Assembly: GCF_000003855.2 (NCBI RefSeq)
Contig: NW_003101673.1
Span: 1,007,900 to 1,071,899 of the forward strand
Direction: 5' to 3'
DNA length: 64,000 bases
Source of the DNA: Blastomyces gilchristii SLH14081
Lineage: Eukaryota > Ascomycota > Eurotiomycetes > Onygenales > Ajellomycetaceae
The notes beneath the pieces were generated by a model. The model worked only from the letters and a program-made list of their open reading frames with translations, was not told the origin of the DNA and searched no databases. Position numbers and translations under genes: made by a program. This document shows, one piece after another, positions 1 through 13,015 of the stretch (its first letter is position 1; every line of letters starts with the position of its first letter).

Positions 1-63
1 TTCCACGCATCTCTAATGTATACGGTCTTGATTACCAGTCTTATCAACTGAGTCATGCTGGCA
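1..63 (-). repeat. tRNA-like module, partial copy cut by the window edge
   Basis: The reverse complement starts TGCCAGCATGACTCAGTTG and matches, with transitions, the tRNA-like 5' end of the module at 54241-54987. The rest lies outside the window. Matching the other copy is the main evidence; the tRNA-like reading rests on the more complete copy. Confidence 0.6.
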
Positions 64-1104
64 AAGATAATAATATTGATAATACTATTAAGAATGAAGA
101 TAAGTATAGTAGCTATAATCTGACTCTATATATATAGTATATATATAATTCTTTTTAATAAGATGATATTAATACTTCTCTTTTTCAGACTAGATCTCTA
201 TTTTAATAATATTTAATTAATACTTATATAAATATTAATGAACAGTAGCTGAACTGAGTTTATACTTATTAATTAGAAATTTATACAGATTAATATAGTA
301 ATCTATATAATACTATACAGATAGATAATACAGATTATAAGTAGTTTAATTACTATATAATATTATCTACTTCTTATATAGATAGTAAATATTTTATATA
401 TAAACTGTTTTAGAATTCTATAATAATTATTTTCAACTATAGATATTTAATTCTTTTTATTATATTTATAGTTAACTCTGAGTGAGAGAAGATTATCTAT
501 AAGTTACTCTCTAATCAGACTGCAGTGAACTGCTTAGATTTAATTATATATATTTTTATAATGAAGATTTTTCATTTTCTTAATATTCTTAAATTCAGAC
601 AGCTGTTCAGACTAATGTTAATCAGAGTATGAATAATTAAATATTAAAAATATGAACTGTCTTATATATATCTGTTAATCTGACTAGAGAACTCTGAGTA
701 GTTTTTACAGTTTAATATAATTAATAATATTATATCTACAGAGCTGTCAAACTCTACTGAGAATGTAGACAGATTGAGTGAATTAATCTGTAAATTTATA
801 ATTTATGATTTATATAATACTGATAAGATAAGTCTCTGTTATGAGAATAATAAATGTATAAAATATTTTCTCAAAGCTTTTCAGAGTGCTACAGCTATTG
901 AAGAGAATAACTATTCTTTGTATAAATAGAAGTATAATTTATCTATCTTCTTTAAACATACTATTAATAATAGTAAGATTATAATTAATAATTAATAAGT
1001 TATTTCATACAATCTCTATTTTATTTATATATATAAAGTATATATAAATGTAGAGATCTGTGTCTCTGTTGAAGTTATTAAATATATTAATAAATATATT
1101 TATA
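64..1104. other. Unidentified AT-rich decayed sequence
   Basis: About 1 kb with virtually no CpG, no open frame of useful length and no motif I recognise. It is the left flank of gypsy element B, so before that insertion it was probably continuous with 33873-34108. It could be a heavily mutated transposon; I cannot assign a class. Confidence 0.4.
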
Positions 1105-1374
1105 TGTAAGAGGCCTACGCCGAATAGATCAGTATAATATATAGGTCTTATATAACAAAGTGAAAAACATTAGAGAAGGAAAGAAAGAGAATGTGTAAGA
1201 ATCAGCAATTGAAGTGAGTATTTATATATGTACACAGTGAAGCTTCAGAGTGAAAGAATAGAAATTTCTTAAGTCTTTTAGCTGAGAATCAGCAACTGAA
1301 GATCAGAGCTTTTAGTGAGATCTATGAAGTGTAATGAAATAGTCTATATAATTGATTAAGCATAGCTCATTACA
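1105..1374 (-). repeat. 3' LTR of element B
   Basis: The reverse complement aligns end to end with the well-preserved solo LTR at 38577-38846 (both 270 bp). The TGTGGCGGGC start is decayed to TGTAATGAGC. It is followed on the minus strand by no internal sequence and preceded by the B pol end at 1375-1490. Confidence 0.8.
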
Positions 1375-1490
1375 TTAGCTCTCTCTTTTCAGAGATGAGA
1401 TTGTGCATAGTTTTCATTGATTAAGAGCCGCTGTTTCAGATAGTACAGAGCTCAGAGTTCAGATTGAGTAATTATAGCTAACTCATTTTA
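1375..1490 (-). pseudogene. End of element B pol (chromodomain end and polypurine region)
   Basis: On the minus strand this matches the last bases before the 3' LTR in C (around 22140-22236), including the segment that codes for the chromodomain end. It stops at the insertion point of A and resumes at 7213 after the TTTTA duplication. Confidence 0.75.
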
Positions 1491-1823
1491 TGTGGCGGGC
1501 TGCGCCCGATCAATCATATAGACTATTCCATTACACTTCATAGATTCTTCCATTCCCGATCACCAATCCTCGGCCGCTACGAACGCGCGTAACGTATGCT
1601 CCGATTCTCGGCCATTCCCGATCGCCGATCCTCGGCTGCTACGAACACGCGTATATTCTTCCGCCCTGAAGCTCCACTGTGTATGCCACCACATATGCGT
1701 ATAAATATCCATCTCAATCACTGATTCTCACACTTTCTCTTTCTTTCCTTCTTTAACATTTTTATCTTTGTTATATAAGACCTATTAATATAATACTGAT
1801 CTATTCAGTGTAGACCTCTTACA
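1491..1823 (+). repeat. 5' LTR of element A
   Basis: Starts TGTGGCGGGC and ends CTCTTACA. It keeps many CpG sites in its middle, unlike the internal region. AACATTTTTAT at 1755-1765 is the predicted transcript start used for self-priming. The partner site just after the LTR (from 1826) is damaged, with one A missing. Confidence 0.92.
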
Positions 1824-2152
1824 CTATAAAACATTCATTATCTTCTTATTAGAAAATGATTATTCACATATCATCTTCTTATTAGAAATGATTATTTATT
1901 AAGAGATATCTGAACATGTAATAATATATAAGAAATAGAGAAACAGTCAAACAGTTAAGCAGACACTGAGTTCTAAGATAGAAGCTTACTCATCAGTTAC
2001 TCTGACTCTGTAACAAGATCTTATGAAGAGAATAAAATCTTATAAGAGAATGTCAGTGAAAGATCTGAGAGTTCTGACACTCAGATATATGAGAATACAA
2101 TTACACTTCTTCAGATTTCACAGATATCACATATCTGATGATTGATATAATC

Positions 2153-3289
2153 ATGTCTAATAATAATATGAAACTCTTAAATATAAGTATAGATATAATA
2201 TCACAGTGACTCTGAGTAATATTGAAATTATAATAATAATAAATAGCTGATATATATGTAACTTAATAACTTCAATATGAAGAGATTCAATAATTAACTC
2301 ATGTGATTTCAACATCTACAGAATCAAATACAAAAGTGCTGAAAGAATACTTAGATACTCTTCTATATTTCAATACTTTTAATCTCACTCTCTACTCATC
2401 ATGAAGAATGAAAATGCTTGTGAAACTGAGTGTAGATGAAGATTCTATCAGTTTATTAATCAATCAAAATTAATATATCAATGAATGATTGAAAGATCAT
2501 GTGAAACAGAAGTTTCATTCATAAATGAAAGTATGTGAATCAGTGTTATAAATGCCTGATAATATTATAAGATATCTTGATATTCTGTTCTGAGACACTG
2601 CTATGCAACAGAAAGTATTAGATTGATTACAGAGTGTCTAACAGAGAAACACTTCTCTTATAACATTCATTTCTGACTTTAATATTAAGATTCTAGAAGC
2701 AGATAATCAATCTTAAGAGAATTGAATGAAGATTAGCATGCTTAAGAAGACATTGACTTTTGAACTCTTACAGACTCTTATAAGTGTAGACAAAGACCAG
2801 ACTTATGAAGACTTCTGCACATAGCTTCAGATATTGAATGACTATCTTATCAAGCTTAAGAGTATACAGAACAGTGACAGAAGATATTACATCTCAGTCA
2901 CTTATACACTCACACTGAAGAATAATGATACAGAGATTATGAACTGAATAGATTCAAATGCTTATACACAAGCAAGAGTTTTCACTGTTTGAACAGGCTT
3001 CTGAGTTCCTGAGATCACTTCTGAAGAAGTTGCTGATTGATGTTAATATAAAGTGTATATTAACTGTAACTGATCAGAACATATTACTTTCAACTACTGA
3101 TCAATCTATGTATCTTCACACTTAAGAGAAAGATCAGTACCTGTCTGTGTTAATCACATTATATTAGAGAAAGATTTAGAGAATAACTATGAGAATGCTC
3201 TGATGAAACAGGGAAAAGATTAGCTTCTATTCAAATTTGCAAACAGAAGCTTGAAGAGATTGAATGACAATAATTTAAAGAGAAAATGA
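2153..3289 (+). pseudogene. gag of element A (decayed)
   Basis: Starts ATGTCTAATAATAAT, the same start as in C and F. The frame encodes a glutamine-rich helical N-terminus followed by the capsid-like part at about 2735-2950 (FELLQTLISVDKDQTYED and similar). A zinc-knuckle region follows near 3050. Multiple in-frame stops arise from CAA/CAG or TGG/CGA codons. The gag-frame TGA at 3287-3289 overlaps a pol-frame ATG at 3286. Confidence 0.75.
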
Positions 3290-6200
3290 TAATGAATGTA
3301 ATTCTTGTATTTACTGTGATTAATAATATGTATAATATGAAGATTATGATAGACAGTGATCTATATCACTATACAATAATTAAATCTTCAGTTGTGAGAC
3401 ATTATAATCTTCAGTGTATCTTCTTATCAAAATCCTGACTTCTTACAGAATTTGATGATTTAAAAGATGTTTGCATCTGTTACATAGTGAAACTAAATAT
3501 AGATATCAGAGAACATCAGTATGAAGATGTCTATGTATATAAAGTTAATAATCATAATTATAATCTTATATTAGAACTTACCTGGCTATCTGAATAAGAT
3601 ATCTTATTAAATGCTTGAAACAGAAGTGTAATATTCTCTAACAAAGATAGGATTTACAAGAATGATATTTACAAGACTATGAATCTGACACAGATCTCTG
3701 TCAATGCCTATGAAATACTCAGAAAAAGAAGTTACTGAAAGAATTGATAATAGCAGAATCATGTATCAATCTATTCTGTCAGTCTGACTGATATTAAAAA
3801 GACTCTAGAAAAATTATCTCACATTATAATAACAGATTCTTGTATGAAACTCTCTCAATAATATCATGAATATCTAGATGTCTTTTAACAAGATAATAAT
3901 ACTACAAATCTATCTCTCTTACAAGGTTCAGAAGTGAATCACAGTATCAAGTTAAAAAAGAAGAACAGCAGAGACTCTGAATTATCATAAGACTCTCTTT
4001 ATAACATGTTCTGAGATGAACTTCTTCTTCTTCAAAAGACACTTAATAATCTATTAAATAAAGAATTTATATATATTAGTAACTCTTCTGCTGCAGCCTC
4101 TATTCTCTTTACAAAGAAATCAGATAAAGAGCTCTGATTCTGCATGAATTATCAAGAATTGAATAGATTAATGAAGAAGAACTGTTATTCTTTATCTCTT
4201 ATCAATGAAACTCTAGCTCACATTGAACAAGCTCAATAATTTATAAAGTTAGATATTATTACTGTGTTTCATAAGATCTGTATTACTGAAGAAGATAAGT
4301 AACTTACAGTATTCTGAATATGATATAATCTCTTTGAATGAGTAGTCACACTCTCTGAACTGACTAATGCTCTCAGTACATTTCAGAAGTATATTAACTG
4401 AGCACTCTGAGATTTTCTTAATGAATTCATATCTATATATCTTAATAACATTCTCATCTTCACTGATGAATTCAGAAAAGAATATTAAGAATATGTGTGA
4501 AAGATATTATAATAGCTACAAGAAGTAGAACTACTGATAGATATTAATAAGTATGATTTTAAAGTCAAGAGTATCAAGTATCTGAGTGTTATTATAGAAG
4601 CTGATAAGAGAATTTGAATGAATTCTGAAAAAGTCTCTGTTATTCTTGAATGAGAAGCTTCATATAGTGTGAAAGATGTACAAAGCTTCATTGAATTTGC
4701 TAACTTCTATTAATGATTTATATGAAACTTCTCAGATATTGTGAGATCACTTACAGATCTCACTAAGAAAGACTCAGTATTTTAATAATTAACAGACACT
4801 GAAGCTGTATTTATACAGATAAAGAAGATGTTTATTAATATCTCTCTGCTGATAATATTCAATTCTGATCACAAGATAGTTATTAAGACTGATTTCTCTG
4901 ACTATGTAATAGAAGAAGTGATACTGTAATATAATGATAAAAGTATTCTACAATTATGTACTTTCATGTCTAAGAAACTGAGTCTCACTGAATGCAATTA
5001 TAAGATCTATAATAAGAAACTTCTTATAATTGTATACTATTTAGAAGAATAAGACTCTGAACTTTAAAGTATCTTTAAATTTGAAATAGTCATAGATTAT
5101 AAGAATCTCAAATACTTCATAACTATCTATAAACTTACTGAATAATAGATATAATAATCTGAGTTTCTAAGCTGCTTTTATTTTATAATACACTACTGTT
5201 CTGACAGTCAGAACTTGATAACAGATACTCTCTTATAATAAAAGTAAGATATATTATCTGATATAATAGATACTCACTGAATGAACTGAGAGCACTGACT
5301 CTTGAATCTGAAGATACTAGTTAATTAAGATAAAACAGCTTATAGCACTATACATACTTCTCTGATTAGAACTGATATTAATATCTTCACTTTCTCTACA
5401 CTGAATAAACTGTGATATATAGCAGCTCAGACTGATGAACTTCTTCAGACTCTTACTGAAGCAGTATATCAAGAAGTATTCTGATTTCTCTCAGAACTAT
5501 GTATAAGAACTGATATCTCAGAATATTCAATCAATGATAATAATACTCTATAATTTTATAAATAACACTGAGTCTCTCACTCTGAACTCTTACACACTCA
5601 GATAATATAAGAGATGCATGATTTGTATATAATCAGTCATTCAGACTGTGAATAACTGTATAGAATAACCTTCTGAGAATTCTACTGATCTGAGATATTA
5701 AACAGTATCAGATGCTTTATCTGAAACTGTAATCACTGTTCTTCTATTATCTTATGAAAGAACTGTAGAAAAGATCTACTAAAATCACTTAATATCTCTG
5801 ATAGAATCTGATAAGATATAGTAATTAACTTCACTGTTAATCTATTTAAGAGTAAGAATTATAGAAACATTCTGATTATTATTAACTGACTAAGTAAGAA
5901 TATAATATTAAAATCTTGTAATAAAATGAATACTGAACAAGTTACTGAAGTCTTCTTACAGAGTTCATTCTATTGAATGCATAAGTTACTGAGATTGATA
6001 ATATTGAATTAAGACTGCTAATTTATAAGCACTCTCTGAATAAGAATCTGTCAAGTTCTTAAGATTATATATTATCTATCAACTGTCTATCACTCTGAGA
6101 CTGATAATGCATCAGAATGAATAATTCAGACTATAAAGAATTATCTCTGTAAGTTCTGTAATTACTTATAAGATAATTAACATGATCTGCTTCTACATAC

Positions 6201-6879
6201 AGAGGTTACTATCAATGAATGAGATACTGTTTCAACAGATGTAAGTCTGTTCTTTTTTACACACAGTTATTACATGAAAGTGTTGAATCTTCTAGAGATC
6301 ATACAGTTCATACTGAATTTCTGCAGTCTGATTCAGATTGCTGATAATATAGTAATAAAGCTCTGAGATACCTGTGATTGAGCAGAGATCTTCATGACAA
6401 CTGTGAAACAAGATTAAGAGAATTAAATCAATGTTTATCAAGATCTCACTGAATAATATAAGATAGAAGATCTGATATGATTGAATCTTAAGAACATATA
6501 AATCATACATTCATCTTGTACACTAGATTATCATCATATCAGATATAAAGTGATAGAAGTTCTAGATAGTTACAACTATTATCTTGACACATTATCAGAA
6601 ATTCATAATATATTTCATACAAGCTTGCTCTGCTATACTATTACTGATTCATTGTCTTCTCAGCTGACTTTTGACTGACAGCTATCAGACATTATAGAAG
6701 AAGATAATGAGCTTGAGTGAGAGATTGAGAATATTCTTAATAAGAGATCTCACAGCTGCAGTCAATAATATCTTGTGAAATGAGTCAGCTATAATCAACT
6801 GACCTGAACTCTGAGTTCTGTGTTATTCAAAACAACAGCTCTTAACTGATGAAAACTGCTTCTGAAAGAGAGGGATTAA
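3286..6879 (+). pseudogene. pol of element A (protease-RT-RNase H-integrase-chromodomain, decayed)
   Basis: The frame is -1 relative to gag. The RT signature is FCMNYQELNR near 4140, with the usual VDY aspartate changed to N. The polymerase box is YLNN at 4438-4449, where YLDD is expected. RNase H and the integrase zinc-binding region follow (MHDLYIISH near 5615 and NCNHC near 5720), then a chromodomain ending QYLVK-VSYNQLT near 6765-6800. Many stops are in frame. On these grounds the element is dead: both catalytic aspartates of RT are lost. Confidence 0.82.
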
Positions 6880-7212
6880 TATGACAGACTGCACCTGATC
6901 AATTATATAGACTATTTTATTACACTTCATAGATTCTTTCATTCCTGATCACTGATTCTCAGCTGCTATGAACATATGTAATATATACTCTGATTCTCAG
7001 CCATTTCTGATTGCTAATTCTCAGCTGCTATGAATGCGTGTATATTCTTCTGCTCTGAAGCTTCACCGCGTACATCATCACATATGTGTATAAATATTTA
7101 TCTTGATCACTGATTCTCGCACTTTCTCTTTCTTTCCTTCTTTAATGTTTTTATCTTTGTTATATAAGACCTATCAATATAATACCGATCTATTCGGCGT
7201 AGGCCTCTTACA
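6880..7212 (+). repeat. 3' LTR of element A
   Basis: 333 bp, the same length as the 5' LTR. The start is decayed from TGTGGCGGGC to TATGACAGAC. It ends CCTCTTACA and is followed by the duplication TTTTA. The differences from the other LTR are mainly transitions. Confidence 0.9.
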
Positions 7213-9657
7213 TTTTACAAGATATTATCAGCTGCAGTTACAGAATCTCTCATTAAGAATATCTTTAATCTCTTACTCAAGTTCATTATCTTCTTCTACA
7301 ATCTCTGATAACTGTTAATCAGAAGTCAGTTAAGAAGAAAATGAGTTGATAATAACACAGCAAAGCAAGCTTGTATAAAAGACATTATGAATTTCTGATA
7401 ATATGTTAAGATAGTAATTATAACTATCTAGAACTTCTATCACTTTATATTTAACATAGCAGTAATTCAGTGTATGAGATGAGTGTGTGATTTATATATT
7501 CTTAAGATTCAATCACATCAGGTCTTCTATCTTATATTACTTAGTGAGATCTCAGTGAACATTAGTTCAATCTTCTTAATTCTGTTTAGTACTTACTATG
7601 AAGACTTCTGCTCAATCACAGATATCTCAGAGCTTTATTACTATATTATCAGCAATCTGAATCAGACTGCAGAGATTTAGTATGAAATGTGTAATCTCTA
7701 AAAGATTTAATATCTTCATGTAATATTCATATATAAGGAAAAACAGACTTATACCTGTTGAAACAGCATCTCAGTCATTGATAGCAACTTCAGTGTGTAG
7801 AAGAAGATTATATTAATCATCTTATAAGTAATTATAGAACTTATAAAGATAATTCTTTACAGTCTGAATTATCTGTTCTGATATATCATTAGTCTCAGAG
7901 TGATAGACAGTTGATAAACAGTGTATAATCTTGAGAACTTGACAGATTCTTATTCAGAGAGTGCTCACAAATTGACAGCTTTAATTTACTACTATAAATC
8001 TCAGCAATGTATATATCTGATAGAATGAGCTCTGTAGAAAGACTTCAGTAACTTGTTCAGTATTTATCTTATTACAAGATTTTAATATTACATCTTTACT
8101 CAATCAGTTTATAATGATCAGAATGTTTCTACAACTCTTACTCTCAGAGAGATTAATAGTGAAGTTAATTATCACATCTTATCAGATTCTATCAGAGATA
8201 TTAAGCAGTTTCAGCAGGCCTTTTCTACAATTCTTTTATAAGATAATAGAAGAATAATAATTGTAGTTTCAGATAAAACATCTGATACTGTTTACTATCT
8301 CAGATCAGTAGAACTCTTGAGAAATTATTTAATACAGTTATTCATAATCTGAATAATCAGTTATACAAGAATTATATATCTCTTGCATTATTCAGATGCA
8401 TAAGAATTTGAAGTGAGACACTCAGTATTATTCATGAAATTGCAGAGTGTTATTATTATTAATTAAGCATTCTGAGATGTCAGTTTTTATACATAGTTCT
8501 GAGAGAAATCAGAGTGCTTCTTAATGTACTGCTTTAGTAAGTGCTTGAAGAAGTTCATCAGTTTAAGCTGTTATATGCTATAATTTATTCAGTGTAGAAG
8601 AAGTGAAGATATCAGTATCAGTATCAGTTCAGAGAGAAAATGTTCTAATCAGAGAAGTGTGTATAGTGTTATAAGTTGTTTCATCTTAATCAATTAATAT
8701 CTTCAGATTTAAGAGTTAGTGTTCTCAGTTCATTCAACAGATGTCTATTATATTAGAAAGAATATCTTACTCTTGTTATAAGAGAGCATCTGTCATCAAG
8801 TTCTGACTGTCAGAACAGTAGTATATTATAAAATAAAAGCAGCTTAAGAACTCAGATCATTGCATCTATTATTCAGTGAGTTTATAGATAGTAGTGAAAT
8901 ACATGAGATTCTTATAATCTATGATTATCACAAATTCAGAGACACTTCAGAGTTCAGAGTCTTATTCTTCTAGACAGTGTATAATTATAAGAAGTTTCTT
9001 ATCATAGATCTTATAATTGCATTCAGCAGAACTCAGTTTCTTAGATATGAAGATACATAATTATAAGATATCTTTATTATTATATTATAATATAGCTTCT
9101 TCTATGACATAGTCAGAGAAATTATCTTCAATAACTATCTTATAATCAGAATTAAATATTATCAGTAGAGAGATATTAATAAACATCTTTTTTATCTGTA
9201 TAAATGCAGCTTCAGTGTTCACTGATTATTAAAATACTGAGTCTTTCTTAGTAAGTTCTGTAAATAATCTTATAATATCTGAGAAGTTTTATATAAATCA
9301 TTAATAGAAGTTAGTAAATCTGATGAAGTTTTATATATCTTTCACAGTGTGCAGAGCCTCTTATTCAAGAATAGCAGAGATCTTCTCAGAATTCATTCAG
9401 ATTTTCTTATCAGCTTCTATAATAAAATCTAGATATTTTATACTTTTAATTTTAAAATCATACTTATTTATATCTATCAGTAGTTCTGCTTCTTATAGTT
9501 ATTATAATACCTTTTATACATGTTCTTGATATTCTTTTCTGAACTCATCAGTGAAGATGAGAATATTATTAAAATACACAGATACAAATTTATCAAGAAA
9601 ATCTCAGAGTGCTCAGTTAATATACTTCTGAAATATACTGAGAGCATTAGTTAGTCT
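7213..9657 (-). pseudogene. Element B pol: integrase, RNase H and RT end (decayed)
   Basis: Minus-strand sequence parallel to A and C. From high to low coordinates it holds the RT box YFNN (near 9565-9580, expected YLDD), RNase H, integrase and the start of the chromodomain. It is interrupted upstream by the hAT element at 9658 and resumes at 16530. Short plus-strand open frames here are antisense shadows. Confidence 0.78.
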
Positions 9658-9999
9658 TAGACTGGCCGCCGGGACTATGAATTTCACATTTGGTCTCATT
9701 TGATCTGGTCTCATACATTTCTTGATGTGAGTTCCACCAGAATCAAGCCTCAAAAAAATCTGAAAATGGACCATTTCTGAGAGAAATGGTGTGAAAAATA
9801 ACCAGATTTAATTCAAGAACAGTGAAATGAGAGTAATTTCTCAGAATAAACTGTGAAAGATGATCATTCTTTCAAAATCAGAATGAGACTGAGACTGAAG
9901 ATCAAAATCAGTTCTATTCAGTTCATTCAGTGATTACTTATATAATCAGAATTTGGTAACAATTATTGATAATACTCATGAAACAACTAAATACATTCT

Positions 10000-12392
10000 T
10001 GTGCAAGTTTATTCTTCACTTTCTCATGAAAACTACACTTCTCTGATATACTGTGATCAGAGGTATTAAACTGTCTGATAATTCTATGTTTTACAATCAT
10101 GAGTTTCTTGATTGTTTCTCCTTATAATTGTTCTCAGTGATAGTGATAAATATCTTGACTTGAGTTGAACTTTCACTTCATTCTCACCCCTGCTAATGAA
10201 ATTGTCAGAATATCACACATCATCAGTGCAACAGTTGAATATGTACTCTCAACAATTTTTCATAACTCTAGAATTGATTTGATGTGTAAATTCATCAGAT
10301 CATCTTGAAAATAGTGATTAAATTCAGTTTTACAAGCATGTAGTTTTGCCTGATTTTCAGTTATAATCAATGTATGCAAGTTCTGTTTCAAAGTTAGTAT
10401 TATAGTTCTATGTGATATGAAGTATTATCAAAGATCATTACTTACTAGAGAATTGTATTTCACTGTCTTCACATCTCAAACATCTGCTCATTCAAATCTC
10501 TGATAGTTGGCATTGTAGTAGTCTCAAGCTAATTTAACATATGAGTCTCATTTCTTCTCTGTTCAATCTTGAGAAGTGTAGATATTAACTCAATAAGAGA
10601 GATCTAGTAGAGCTGCTATAGTATAGTACTCTGCAAAAGATTGTTCAGTTTTACTGTAGTAATATATCAGTTTATCTCTTACAGCAACAATAGCCTGTGC
10701 TATAGCATTGTCTCAGACTGAATTTCTTTTTGAGTGATTCAACTGCTTCTTAAGATGAGTAAATAAACTGTTATACACTTATCAGACTGACTGCAGTATT
10801 GATATATAAGTGATTGAGACTGTCTTTATTATCTTATAAAACTGAAACAGTAAATCAATCACATATTTCAACTGAGTTTACTTCATATCAGAAAGTTTCA
10901 ATATCTGAATCTTTTCTTAATCAGAGTATTGCACTCAATGATCAATCATCTGACACAATCAAAGAGTCTGAATAGTTATCTTATATATTGAACTTCACTG
11001 TGTTCTAACATTCTGTATCATATTCAGTGATGTGACTGATTTGTTTATTTATTGAATATCATGAAATCATTGTTATTATTTAGAAGAGATACAAATTGCA
11101 TTAGCAATATTTCAAATCTGTGATATTTAAATTATTAGTCAATCTATTCAAAATTAACAGTAGTGTTATCAAAAAGCATTATCAAAAAGCAATATTAAAA
11201 AGTGTTGTCAAAAAACATTATCTTTTGTAAAGTGAATACAAAAGTTACTTGAGTAATCACTTTCATCTCATTCTCATTTCAAGAATCAGTCATCTCATTA
11301 TTCTTCATCTCAATGTTAAGATTCTTTATCAGTGTTTATATTACAAGTTGAATCACATGAGCAATGCAGAAAATATGACCTTATTTATCATTTCAGAAAT
11401 ACAAAGTTAATTTTTACTTCAAGCTCTTCATTATAGTGTAGTTATTCACAGCATTGTCAGTTATAATTATAAGAAGACTGAGACTAATATTTCAATAGTT
11501 ATTTTTAATCACAGTCATTAATATCTCTGTCATATAATTCTCAGTATGACTACTGATCAATGATTCAAATTCAATTAATGTCTCTTAATAAGTTCAGTTC
11601 TCATCAATGTAATAACATATAACTCTCATAAATGCAAGATTATTTGTACTAGTTCATGCATTTACTGTGAGAGACACTCTTCAATGATTCTTCAACTCTG
11701 ATTCTAGATGTTGCATATTGACTTTGTAGTGTGTCTCAAGGTTGAACTGAAGACAGAATTGATGTGAAATATGAAGATTTGAATTAAGCATTTAAAGAAG
11801 TGTTCAGAATTCGGGGTTTTCAATTGATCAAAGAGAAAGATTCAGAGATATTCACATGTAAAGTAATTATTCACAGAAGTTATCAGATGAGAGTTGTGAA
11901 ATCAGAGTACTGATACAGAGTCATTTTCACATGATTTTCTTCAAATTAGAAAGTTAGTGTTATCAAAAATCATTATCTGATAGAGTAACTTACCAGCTTA
12001 GTAGTAATTTTCTGATTATTTTTCTTTTATTATCTGCATTCTGATGACTTCAGATGTCAGGAAATTTCTTCAGAGTCATGATCAGTTTATGATGAATGTT
12101 TCTGAATGAAGTTGCAGTGATTGTAGCAGAGAGATGACTCTTCAGTAATCTGCAATACAATCTGTTGATAATTATTCCATAGTTCATCTCAGTGTTTGTG
12201 TTGAGTTTTTCATAAATTTCATGACCTGGAATCAGATGTGAAGAATGAAGTGATTATTTATCATGATTGAAAGAGAGCATTCTGTGTTGAATTGTAAACA
12301 ACAAAGACTTTGTGATCCACAGTGATTTCTTGAAGAGTTTGTGAATCTTCAACAGAAGTAAAAGAAGTAAAAGAAGTGAATTCAGAAGACAT
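10000..12392 (-). pseudogene. hAT transposase (decayed)
   Basis: A plausible start is the ATG at 12392 (MSSEFTSFTSFTSVEDSQ). Motifs on the minus strand follow the hAT order: TDNAVNN near 11450-11470 (usual DNASNN box), HIFCIAHVIQLV near 11345-11390 (the cysteine/AH..N-L box), and AVRDKLIYYYSKTEQSF...ALLDLSY near 10590-10690, the conserved stretch before the C-terminal dimerisation region. Stops at W, R and Q codons break it throughout. The lower boundary is approximate. In life it would have cut and pasted the element by recognising its ends. Confidence 0.78.
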
Positions 12393-12509
12393 GATAATAA
12401 TTTGAGAAAGATGATAATTTATTTTCAATAACTGATCACTGATATGTGTAAGAAGAATTAATATAAGAGAAAATAATCTTGTTTCTTAGCTTAGTTATAA
12501 TTTTAGTAC

Positions 12510-13015
12510 TAGACTGACCGCCGGGACCATGAATTTCACATTTGATCCCATTTGGTCTGGTCTCATACATTTCTTGGCGTGAATCCCGCTGGGACTGGCT
12601 ATCAAAAAAACATGTAAAGTGACTATATATCAGATCTTAAAATGAAACCATGACTTGAAAAAAATGAGAAAGTGATCTCATTTGATCTCATTTAGTCTCA
12701 TTCTTGACATAAAGTTACTATTTTTAGACATTTTAAGGTTTTTTTTAGACTATTTTTAATTTTTTAAAAAGTAACACTTTTTGATAATGCTTAAATAAGA
12801 TTTAAAGTCATTTAAAGCAATAAAAATAATTTAAATTGAGAAGTGGAAATCATGGTCTCATTTGAAAAATGTGACAAGAGTAAACAGTAAGTCTCACTGA
12901 GACAGTATAGAACTACTATCTAATGTTAAAACCATGTAATGAGATCAGTTGAATTGGTAATGAGACTATCAAAAAATCTCATTCTGGTCTCAGACACGGT
13001 CACACAGTCAGTCTA
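12510..13015 (-). mobile_element. Non-autonomous hAT derivative, about 506 bp, nested
   Basis: Starts TAGACTGACCGCCGGG, ends CACACAGTCAGTCTA, and has an exact 8-bp duplication TTTAGTAC (12502-12509, 13016-13023). No coding capacity. It has the same sequence as the copies at 15847, 23508, 52537 and 60236, here in reverse orientation. It shares only the outer sequence with the long hAT that it sits in. Confidence 0.93.

Larger units (their letters stand above)
1491..7212 (+). mobile_element. Gypsy element A (chromovirus), complete but decayed
   Basis: A 5.7-kb LTR retrotransposon with two 333-bp LTRs and an exact 5-bp target duplication TTTTA (1486-1490 and 7213-7217). The order is LTR, primer site, gag, protease, RT, RNase H, integrase, chromodomain, LTR. 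It sits inside element B in the opposite orientation. The coding region is full of TAA/TAG/TGA stops, explained by C-to-T and G-to-A transitions, so it is not autonomous. It belongs to the same family as B, C and F. Confidence 0.93.
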
